From Bacteroidota bacterium (lineage in GTDB: Bacteria > Bacteroidota > Bacteroidia > Chitinophagales > Chitinophagaceae), in the NCBI GenBank assembly GCA_013285855.1, contig JABDGW010000027.1, positions 1 through 36,356 on the forward strand: a stretch of DNA of 36,356 bases, read 5' to 3'. The notes beneath the pieces are model-generated. The model was not told the DNA's origin, made no database searches, and worked only from the letters and a program-made list of their open reading frames with translations. Position numbers and translations under genes: made by a program. Shown here piece by piece: positions 1 to 7,400 of the stretch (the first letter of the stretch is position 1; every line of letters begins with the position of its first letter).

Positions 1-684
1 TTTTGGAGTGGGCGTTACCATTTGGATATGAATACGCGTGATACACTTGTAACAGATCTTAATGTGTTGGCAGATTTTGATCCGCAGGTGCCTAACAATT
101 TCCAGGGCTCTGAATTTTTAATGCTTGGAAACCTTGTGCCTGCCATTCAGCAAAAGGTAATTGAGCAGTTTAAAAAAAGACCTAAGCTGATTGTGATGGA
201 TACTATGAATTTCTGGATTGAAACTGCGTGGGAAGATTTGAAAAAAGTTTTTACAATGGTTGATGTTTTATTGGTAAATGATAGTGAAGCAAGACAAATA
301 AGCGGTGAATTTTCGCTGGTAAAAGCGGCAAAGAAAATTTTAAAGATGGGTCCAAAATTTTTAATTGTGAAAAAGGGCGAACATGGCGCTTTATTGTTCA
401 ATGGCGATAATGTATTTTTTGCTCCGGCATTACCATTGGAAGATGTGTTCGACCCAACCGGGGCCGGCGATACTTTTGCAGGTGGTTTTATCGGGCACAT
501 TGCAAAAACAGAAAATACCTCTTTTGAAAATATGAAAACAGCAATTATTGTAGGTTCTGCAATGGCAAGTTTTTGTGTTGAAAAATTTGGCGTACAGCGT
601 TTAAAAGAAATTACAAAAGATGATATTGATGCAAGGCTGCAGGAATTTGTTCAGTTAGTAAATTTCGATATAGCACTGGTTTAA
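1..684 (+). CDS. PfkB-family carbohydrate kinase, C-terminal part (5' end outside window)
   Basis: This is a sugar or nucleoside kinase of the PfkB/ribokinase fold, which transfers phosphate from ATP to a sugar hydroxyl in the cytoplasm. The frame is open from base 1 and reads FWSGRYHLDMNTRD before the first ATG at 22, so that ATG is internal and the gene begins upstream of the window. The PfkB signature 2, DPTGAGDTFAGGF, lies at 451-489 and contains the catalytic Asp of GAGD and the anion-hole glycines. Before it come LLVNDSEARQISG and FLIVKKGEHGALL, typical of the central strands. The gene stops at 684, 39 bases before the next one on the same strand. The substrate cannot be told from this half; ribokinase, fructokinase and adenosine-kinase-like members are all possible. 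The family call is firm. Confidence 0.9.
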   Translation, partial: FWSGRYHLDMNTRDTLVTDLNVLADFDPQVPNNFQGSEFLMLGNLVPAIQQKVIEQFKKRPKLIVMDTMNFWIETAWEDLKKVFTMVDVLLVNDSEARQISGEFSLVKAAKKILKMGPKFLIVKKGEHGALLFNGDNVFFAPALPLEDVFDPTGAGDTFAGGFIGHIAKTENTSFENMKTAIIVGSAMASFCVEKFGVQRLKEITKDDIDARLQEFVQLVNFDIALV

Positions 685-723
685 TAACATTATTTTAAAC
701 AAGCCTTTTATTAAGATTAATAC

Positions 724-2364
724 ATGCATAAAATTTTCTACTGCTTATTTACCCTGGTTATTTTTAGTTTTTCCTGCAGGAACAATCCTTTAAAAAATAA
801 TAATAAAGAAGTTCAGGCTGATCAAAGCATTAATAAAAAAACCTCGTTTAATAACTTATTTATCGATAGCAATGCCATCAACATATTTCTTACAAAACAC
901 CCTGAATATGAAAAATTCCGGCAGCAATATGGTGATTTTTATAAGGTGCGCAATTACCAGTGTGCCTGGTTTGACACCAGCGGCATGATTGAACAGGCTT
1001 ATAACTTTATAAACCTTGTAGGTAATGCAGTAAACGTTTATAACGATAGCTCCTTATACAATAAAAATCTTGCTGCACAGGTAGATTCTTTTAAAACGGA
1101 CACTTCAAATGCGGTTACTAAAATTACACCGGATATAACCGAAACAGAATTAAAACTTACAGGCCAGTTTTTTTTATATGCTTCCAAAGTATATAAAGGC
1201 GCAGATATAAATATTGAAGAGCTCGGCTGGTTTATTCCAAGAAAAAAACTTGATTTATCTGTTTTGCTTGATTCGCTTATTGCCAATAAATCAGACATTA
1301 AAAATACAGATCTGCCATTGAGCGATTCGTATAAAAGATTGCTTGATTATTTGCCTGCTTATCGTAAAATAGACGAATCCATAAATTGGGATTCTATTGC
1401 TTACCCGGAAAAATCTTTGCATAAAGGCAGTGGCGCTTCTATTATACCAACAATAAAACAAAGGTTGTTTGCTTTAGGTGATTTAGCGGAAAATGACACC
1501 ACTGATGTATTTGATTCTTCACTTGTAAATGCGGCAAAAAATTTCCAGGCACGTATGGGCATGAAGCCCGATGGTGTAATAGGAAAAACTTTTATTAAAC
1601 AATTAAATGTTCCGCCGGCAAAAAGAATTGAACAGATCATGGTAAATCTTGAGCGCCTTCGTTGGATGCCGCAGATGAATGACAGCGCTTCAATTATTGT
1701 AAACATTCCTGAATATAAAATGTATGTGTATAATAGCGGCAAACTGCAATTTGATATGGATGTTGTAGTTGGCGCGGCTGCAACAGGAACTGTAATATTT
1801 ACAGGTAATTTAAAGTACATCGTTTTCAGCCCGTATTGGAATATTCCGCCAAGCATTATTAAAAAAGAAATTTTGCCTGGCATTGAACGTAATAAAAATT
1901 ATCTCGCCAGTCACCACATGGAGGTCTATGGCACGCAGGGTAAAGGCATTCCTGCAATACGCCAGTTACCCGGTGATGATAATGCTTTGGGCAGAGTGAA
2001 ATTTTTGTTCCCTAATAATTTTGATATTTATTTTCATGATACAAATAATCACGGTGCATTCAATGCGTCTAACCGTAATTTAAGCCACGGTTGCATACGT
2101 TTAAGCCAGCCCAAAAAATTAGCCATGTATTTGCTGCGCGATGATACAACTACCTACAGCAGCCATAAAATTGATAGCTTAATGAATCTTGATAAGGAAA
2201 AATGGGTTACACTTAAAAACCCTATCCCGGTAATGATAAGCTATTACACTGCTTTTGTTGATGCAAATGGCAAGCTTAATTTCCGCAACGATATTTATAA
2301 ACATGATTCAGCAATGGCTGCAAAATTGTTTACGCCAAACGATACATTAATGGCAGTAAAATAA
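724..2364 (+). CDS. L,D-transpeptidase (YcbB/LdtD-like) lipoprotein
   Basis: This enzyme would form 3-3 cross-links or attach proteins to peptidoglycan by L,D-transpeptidation in the periplasm. The 546-residue product starts with a lipoprotein signal (MHKIFYCLFTLVIFSFSC, lipidated Cys at 18). A peptidoglycan-binding helical module lies around residues 245-298 (FQARMGMKPDGVIGKTF). The YkuD catalytic domain follows to about residue 490. The active-site motif SHGCIRL has its Cys at residue 457 (codon 2092-2094), with the upstream conserved HG at NNHGAF. Overall length and order (long N-terminal region, PG-binding insert, YkuD domain) match the YcbB class rather than the short ErfK class. It lies on the same strand as the kinase, 39 bases downstream, with no clear promoter in between. 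Downstream is the repeat array, with no obvious terminator of its own. Confidence 0.9.
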   Translation: MHKIFYCLFTLVIFSFSCRNNPLKNNNKEVQADQSINKKTSFNNLFIDSNAINIFLTKHPEYEKFRQQYGDFYKVRNYQCAWFDTSGMIEQAYNFINLVGNAVNVYNDSSLYNKNLAAQVDSFKTDTSNAVTKITPDITETELKLTGQFFLYASKVYKGADINIEELGWFIPRKKLDLSVLLDSLIANKSDIKNTDLPLSDSYKRLLDYLPAYRKIDESINWDSIAYPEKSLHKGSGASIIPTIKQRLFALGDLAENDTTDVFDSSLVNAAKNFQARMGMKPDGVIGKTFIKQLNVPPAKRIEQIMVNLERLRWMPQMNDSASIIVNIPEYKMYVYNSGKLQFDMDVVVGAAATGTVIFTGNLKYIVFSPYWNIPPSIIKKEILPGIERNKNYLASHHMEVYGTQGKGIPAIRQLPGDDNALGRVKFLFPNNFDIYFHDTNNHGAFNASNRNLSHGCIRLSQPKKLAMYLLRDDTTTYSSHKIDSLMNLDKEKWVTLKNPIPVMISYYTAFVDANGKLNFRNDIYKHDSAMAAKLFTPNDTLMAVK

Positions 2365-2385
2365 TTGAGGTTTTTTGTAACAAGA

Positions 2386-2975
2386 ATATAAATTTCATAG
2401 AATTAATAAACCACTCTGCACGTCTTTCCCGCGAAGGCTGGAATCTCATAATTAAATTCTGTGCATTTTAAGAATGAGATGCCCAATCAAGTTGGGCATG
2501 ACGGAAACGGGGTTGTGGTTTTATGCTTTGCTTGTAAATTTTATAGAATTTAAATAAACCACTCTGCACGTCTTTCCCGCAATCAGGTTGGGCATGACGG
2601 AAACGGGGTTGTGGTTTTATGCTTGCTTATAAATTTCATAGAATTTAAATAAACCACTCTGCACGTCTTTCCCGCGAAGGCTGGAATCTCATAATTAAAT
2701 TCTGTGCATTTTAAGAATGAGATGCCCAATCAAGTTGGGCATGACGGAAACGGGGTTGTGGTTTTATGCTTTGCTTGTAAATTTTATAGAATTTAAATAA
2801 ACCACTCTGCACGTCTTTCCCGCGAAGGCGGGAATCTCATAATTAAATTCTGTGCATTTTAAGAATGAGATGCCCAATCAAGTTGGGCATGACGGAAACA
2901 GGGTTGTGGTTTTATGCTTGCTTATAAATTTCATAGAATTAATAAACCACTCTGCACGTCTTTCCGGCGAAGGCG
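2386..2975. repeat. Tandem array of a 148-bp REP/BIME-like palindromic unit, 4 copies plus a partial fifth
   Basis: The intergenic stretch 2365-3026 holds no gene; it is mostly this array. The word CCACTCTGCACGTCTTTCC starts at 2411, 2559, 2654, 2802 and 2947, so the spacings are 148, 95, 148 and 145 bases. Each full unit has two half-sites, each able to form a hairpin. Half A (2421-2449, 2664-2692, 2812-2840) is centred on TTCCCGCGAAGGCGGGAA; it is perfect only in the 2812 copy, the other two having CTGG for CGGG. Half B (2474-2503, 2717-2746, 2865-2894) contains TGCCCAATCAAGTTGGGCA. Read in reverse complement, half B resembles half A, so the unit is itself an inverted pair. Copy 2 has lost about 53 bases between the halves. 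Tails alternate between copies 1/3 and 2/4, giving a 243-bp dimer period. Confidence 0.85.
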
Positions 2976-3026
2976 CATAGCGTCAGGTAAGGAAATAAAA
3001 GTTGCGTGTTTAACAATACCAATACA

Positions 3027-3057
3027 AAAGCCGCTGCGCATTGCGCACAGCGGCTTT
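3027..3057 (-). terminator. Strong GC-rich hairpin, terminator of the leftward gene
   Basis: AAAGCCGCTG pairs perfectly with CAGCGGCTTT, with an inner CGC/GCG extension around ATT and a two-base bulge. Read on the - strand it follows the stop of the leftward gene by 24 bases and runs into TTTTGTATT, as expected for intrinsic termination. It could also act weakly rightward, where TTTAATTTT follows. Confidence 0.75.
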
Positions 3058-3081
3058 AATTTTACCGTAAGCATACCTATT

Positions 3082-3738
3082 TTAACTGCCTACCATAAAG
3101 GTTACCAGCGGGCTAAAACCACTTTTACCCGCTGTGTTTTGCGCCAGCACCTGCACAGCTATTTTTGCGCCTGCAGGTATGACATTTAACAGGTCTTCTC
3201 TAAAATGACCGTTCGGAATAACAATTACCGGTGCAGCGGGCAGCGTAATATGCGTGCCCGATACTGATGGTGTTACCGGCGTGTCAGTAAATATCAGCCA
3301 GCAAAAACTGTCTGCTGAGCTATTATTTGTTTCCAGGTGCAATGCTGAGGCATTTCCGGAAATTTTAGGCGCATCCGGCGTATCAGGCACTGTGGCTGGT
3401 TTGCGGCTATCGCTGGTGGCAGTAAAGCCGCTGATCTCAATAGTGGCTTTGTCGCCATTGGCAATTGTGTTCACATAGGCAGCTTCAATGTGCAGTATTT
3501 CATCCAGTTCTGCATCTGCCTGGTCAAGCGCGGTTTTGGCTGCCGGGCCATTCATCCGATTGGCATAAGCAGCCGTAACTGCATTGGCGGCGGCAGACAG
3601 ATCTGAAGGGGTAACGGGCGGCGATGGAAACATGGCGCTATTTTGGGAAAGCTTTTGGGCTACTCCTGTTGCGAGAGCAGCCATGTCCAGCGGATTCTGG
3701 TGAATCCACGTCATTAAAACAACGATGGGTTTTGGCAT
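3082..3738 (-). CDS. Hypothetical protein, helical N-terminal half plus fibronectin-like C-terminal half
   Basis: I cannot assign a function. The 218-residue product begins MPKPIVVLMTWIHQNPLDMA and has no signal peptide. Residues 40-100 are Ala-rich and likely helical (DLSAAANAVTAAYANRMNG, KTALDQADAELDEILH). From about residue 100 it becomes a beta-type module ending AQNTAGKSGFSPLVTFMVGS, in the style of a fibronectin type III strand G. Similar Ala-rich plus FnIII-like orphan proteins are, from memory, scattered in Bacteroidota genomes. Base composition is visibly richer in G+C than in all neighbours, suggesting recent arrival. It has its own consensus promoter (3777-3807) and terminator (3027-3057), so it is a single-gene unit. 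Coding nature is well supported; the role is unknown. Confidence 0.7.
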   Translation of the reverse strand: MPKPIVVLMTWIHQNPLDMAALATGVAQKLSQNSAMFPSPPVTPSDLSAAANAVTAAYANRMNGPAAKTALDQADAELDEILHIEAAYVNTIANGDKATIEISGFTATSDSRKPATVPDTPDAPKISGNASALHLETNNSSADSFCWLIFTDTPVTPSVSGTHITLPAAPVIVIPNGHFREDLLNVIPAGAKIAVQVLAQNTAGKSGFSPLVTFMVGS

Positions 3739-3776
3739 AATAAGCGGTTTTTAGTGATGAAAAATGTCTAGGATAA

Positions 3777-3807
3777 TAAAGTTAAATATTTTAACATTTT
3801 GACCAAA
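3777..3807 (-). promoter_or_regulatory. Bacteroidota-type promoter for the 218-residue hypothetical gene
   Basis: On the - strand, TTTG (3807-3804) is followed after exactly 19 bases by TAACTTTA (3784-3777). The known Bacteroidota sigma consensus is TTTG, about 19 bases, TAnnTTTG, so only the final base of the -7 box departs. It lies about 38 bases upstream of the start at 3738. Confidence 0.6.
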
Positions 3808-3874
3808 CCAATTTAAAAATTTTTCGAAAAACGCATGAAAATGCCCGTTTTTATTGCACTATGCCGGGATAAAG

Positions 3875-4084
3875 GCTGGTTCTGTATAGAATGAAGCTGG
3901 TTCTGTATAGAATGAAGCTGGTTCTGTATAGAATGAAGTTAGTTCTGGGTAGAACGGAGTTGATTCTGGGTAGAACGGAGTTGATTCTGCATAGAATGAA
4001 GTTGGTTCTGTATAGAATGAAGTTGATTCTGTATAGAATGAAGTTGATTCTGTATAGAATGAAATTGGTTCTGTATAGAATGAA
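3875..4084. repeat. Ten 21-bp tandem repeats, each with a TTCT-N4-AGAA dyad
   Basis: Units begin at 3875 and every 21 bases to 4064. The commonest forms are GCTGGTTCTGTATAGAATGA plus A and the GTTGATTCT... variant. Bases differ at the edges and in the four central positions (GTAT, GGGT, GCAT), but TTCT and AGAA flanking the centre are the same in all ten. A 21-base period is seven codons, so reading frames through it spell a heptapeptide repeat (for example MKLVLYR). No start signal, signal peptide or flanking domain supports a real protein. The array fills most of the 374-base space between the hypothetical gene and the YodC-like gene; the rest is the promoter at 3777-3807 and AT-rich DNA. 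Confidence 0.9.
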
Positions 4085-4112
4085 GTGGAATTAAGCCTGA
4101 ACAGGAAAAGCC

Positions 4113-4319
4113 CTATAAGTTTGGGGAGAGTAATATAAGAACATCTTCTATAAATACAGCCTTTTGCTTTTTGTTGTCAAAGTTCCATTCACATTCATAC
4201 TTGTTTACAATAGTAATAATACCTGGTGCTGTATTCGAAAATACTTTACTCGCTATGGTCATTTCACGGCTGCCTGTTTTCAAAGCAACTCTGTCTCCTA
4301 CTTTAAATTTACTGGTCAT
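4113..4319 (-). CDS. YodC-like small protein (DUF2158 type)
   Basis: This 68-residue protein opens with FKVGDRVALKTGSREMTI, the usual start of the YodC/DUF2158 family (KVGD-V-LKSGGP-MTV). It carries a later YECEW strand followed by F-D-N-K-K-Q and an AVFIEDVL strand; the family typically has CQWF, a charged turn, and F-E-L. The fold is a small SH3-like barrel. The family has no established biochemical role. It stands alone on the - strand, 28 bases from the end of the 21-bp repeat array and about 60 bases from the methylase scrap. Length fits the family (60-75 residues). The call rests on pattern resemblance. Confidence 0.65.
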   Translation of the reverse strand: MTSKFKVGDRVALKTGSREMTIASKVFSNTAPGIITIVNKYECEWNFDNKKQKAVFIEDVLILLSPNL

Positions 4320-4380
4320 TACATAGATTTATGATCGCAAGGTATTCTTAATACTATCGGGATGCGGTTTATTTTATGTG

Positions 4381-4473
4381 TTATGCACTCTCTACAATCT
4401 TTATTTCTTCTTCGGTTAAGTTGTACAGCGTATACACCAGCTTGTTTATTTTATCATCTGTACGTGCTTTACT
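4381..4473 (-). pseudogene. C-terminal remnant of an Eco57I/TaqI-type DNA methylase or restriction-modification protein
   Basis: The last 30 codons of this frame read SKARTDD, then KINKLVYTLYNLTEEEIKIV and ESA before the stop at 4381. The pattern (I-D)-LVY-LY-LTEEEI-IVE is the hallmark C-terminal tail of large N6-adenine methylases of type IIG and BREX PglX kind. Nothing of the methylase lies upstream: the frame runs straight into the 3' end of the fibre gene, read in another register, and overlaps its stop by about one codon. This looks like the abandoned end of a gene whose body was replaced. It is possible, but less likely, that it is translated as a short independent peptide. Confidence 0.6.
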
Positions 4474-7400
4474 GAATAATAGTAATGTCAAATGTTGTGT
4501 TTGCCGGAATAGTTTGTGAACTATTATCATTAGTAATAAAATTAATTTTAACGGTATTCGCAGCACTTACAAAAGCGTAGGCAATAGCAACAGGAAGTGG
4601 TATTGTTGGGTTGCCAACACGCGGATTTACAATTACCGTTGCGCCGATTGCTAAACCTATTCCTGATAATGTTAAAGTTGCAGCACCATTCTTGTCAACC
4701 AAAATAGGAGTTAAGTTAGTGGCGGTAGTTTTAACAATATTACCTATCACAGTACCTAAAGCCCCTAATTTAAAAGGTCCGTTCACATCAAGCTTTGCAT
4801 TGGCATTTGGCGTGGTTGTACTAATGCCAACGGTTTTGGAGCTATTACCTAAAATAAGCACATTGGATTGGGAGGTGGTTAAGCCATCGCCTATAAGTAT
4901 TGTACTACTGGCGTTATTTGTAATAGTTGAACCGGTTCCCAATACAATTGAGTTGCTTGTTCCTGCAGCCGTAGATGAATTGTACCCTAATATAATTGGG
5001 CTGGTTCCTGCGGCTATTGATTGATCGCCAATCGAAATTGAATTGCTTCCCGAAGCTGTTGTAGAATTGCCAACAGCAAGGCTATTTGTTCCTGATGCAT
5101 TAGATAAATTACCAAAAGCATTTCCACCAATAGTCGAAGCCAAAGCATTATAACCAAATGCTGTTGCGTTTTGCGCTGTGGCCTTAGCGTTTGTACCTAT
5201 AGCTAACGTATTAAGGCTTGTTGTGGCCTGGGCACCTGCGCCAATGGCAATGCCATTTTGCGAAGATGCAGTTGCCCCCGAGCCCATAGCAATTCCACCG
5301 GTAATACTTGAGTTGCTATTGTTGCCGATGGCTATAGCATTTTGCGAGCTGGCATTGGCATTATAGCCTACAGCTAAAGAAGTTTGCTGGCTGGCCGTTG
5401 CGCCGGCACCTAAGGCTGTTGATTGCTGGCCTCCTGCAGTAGCACCTATTCCAAACGTAGTAATTCCTGAAGAAGTGATACCTAAATAACCAGCCTGTAC
5501 CCCACCTACTTTAAATATAAGAGGCACATTAGGATCTGTAGTACCCAAAAAGTTTGATGAATTTACGTTGTTATTACCTGTTATTAACCAACTGTTGCCG
5601 CCGCCACCACCCGCTACACTAGTCCAACTTAAGCTCCCGGATCCACTGGTAGTTAACACCTGTCCGTTTGTTCCGTCAGTGCCTGGCAAAGTATAGATAG
5701 TTGCACCTGCTGCCGCGGGGGATTGAAAGCCAACATAACCTGAAGCAGAACCGCTTAAGCGAAGTATCCCCTTCATATCTGAGGTACCGGTTACGGTTAA
5801 ATTGGTTCCGATAGTTCCATTGCCGCTGATATTAAAATTGGATAAAGCCTGTGGTGTGGTTTGGTTTTGAATGTAGCTTCCGGATCCGGAAGGAAGATCC
5901 GCTGCTGTCAAAGCACGAAAAGTGGGTATTGCGTCGGCGCCGCTGGTAGGCCCCGCCAAAACCGTATTTGCCTTTGTCGTGTTGAATGACAAAGTCCCCG
6001 TGGCAACACCTGCATTAACTGTGAAAACAACCGGCTGAAAAGCTACTCCAGGTGTATTTAATGTAATGTCCTGGATTTTATTTTTAAACGTATTCCAGTC
6101 TGTTAAAGATAGATAACCATCCGTGGTGGCAGTTGCTTTATTGATTGCAAAAACACCGGTAGTGTTATTATAAGTTAAAGGAGCGGTAGCTGAAAAACTG
6201 CGTAAAGTTGTCGTCGAGATTTCAGAAATCACCCACCAACTATCAGGCCCACAAACTACTTCAAGAGTTGAATTATCCTTACCTAAAGTAACTGAACCAT
6301 CTACGATTCCGTTTAATTTTTCTCCCGGATCAGGCTTCACAATAATTTTACCATCACCACTATTGTTTCTTTTAAATATATACTCTCTGCCGCGAGAGGT
6401 GGCCACGGGAGACAATATCATATCAGTATTAGTATTATCAGCCTTGTCAATGATCATGATGTGATCATCCTGCTGAATCACATAATTAGCACTTCCATCC
6501 AGTAACCTTACTTTAGTAGCAATACTACCCAGTAGGGTTATAGAACTGGTTAACGGTAAATTTGTTTCACCACCTGCGCTTCCATCTGAATAACCATTTA
6601 AAATATTAAACCCAATACGGCCGGTTGCACCATCAATATGCATGAAGTCATATTTATAAAGTGTTCCGTTCCCGAAAGCGTCAAAGAAACCATCCCGCAT
6701 AAAAAGGTCTTCTCCGTCTAAATACCAGTTTACTTCTCCGGTTTCCCGAATTTGTAGCTTAACTAATTCGTCTACCCCTGGTTTGCCATGGTTTAATATT
6801 AAAAAGCTGCCGCCTGTGTCAAGTTTGGCTTTAACACTTTGGGCTTGTATGTTTACATTGCCCAGGCTATCTATCAATAATCGTTGAATATTATTAGTAC
6901 GCACCCTAAAACCAACATTATCAAGCGTACCTATAAAGTTTGAGGCATTTGTACCGCTGTTGCCTGTTAGTGACCAGCCACCGCCACCGCCACCGCCCGG
7001 CAAAGAAGAATAAGGTGTTTTTTTAACTACACCATTAAAAATTGCGAGAATGCTATCAGTAGTAAAAGAGGAAGTAGGCTGAACACCGGATAAGTAAAGC
7101 GGATTGGTTTGAGTAACACTAAGGATGCCTCCGCTACTTGTAATTGAACCGGTATTGATTATTCCGGCTTTTGAAGTAACAGCTCCTGTAAGTGTTGAAG
7201 TACCTGTTACACTTAAAGCGGACCCAATAGTTCCACTGCCGCTGATATTGAAGTTGGAAGAAGCCTGTAGTGTAGTTTGGTTTTGAATATAGTTTGCCGC
7301 AAGAGAAGGAATATCTGCTGCCACTAAGGCACGAAAAGTAGGTGTTGCATTAGCACCGCTTGCTGGTCCTGCAAAAACTTTATTAGCAGTCTGCGTTTTA

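Noticed and set aside
2365..3081. Insertion sequence or transposase gene in the repeat region
   Set aside because: No transposase-like reading frame is present; the repeats have hairpins but no terminal inverted repeats around a gene.
2914..3189. Rightward open frame running from the palindromic array across the terminator
   Set aside because: It is made of repeat and hairpin sequence and overlaps the end of the better-supported leftward gene.
3875..4084. CRISPR array
   Set aside because: Units are contiguous with no spacers and no cas genes nearby.
3891..4094. Open frame encoding a heptapeptide repeat (MKLVLYR-type)
   Set aside because: It arises because the 21-bp repeat is a multiple of three; the start lies inside the first repeat and there is no signal, flanking domain or ribosome site.
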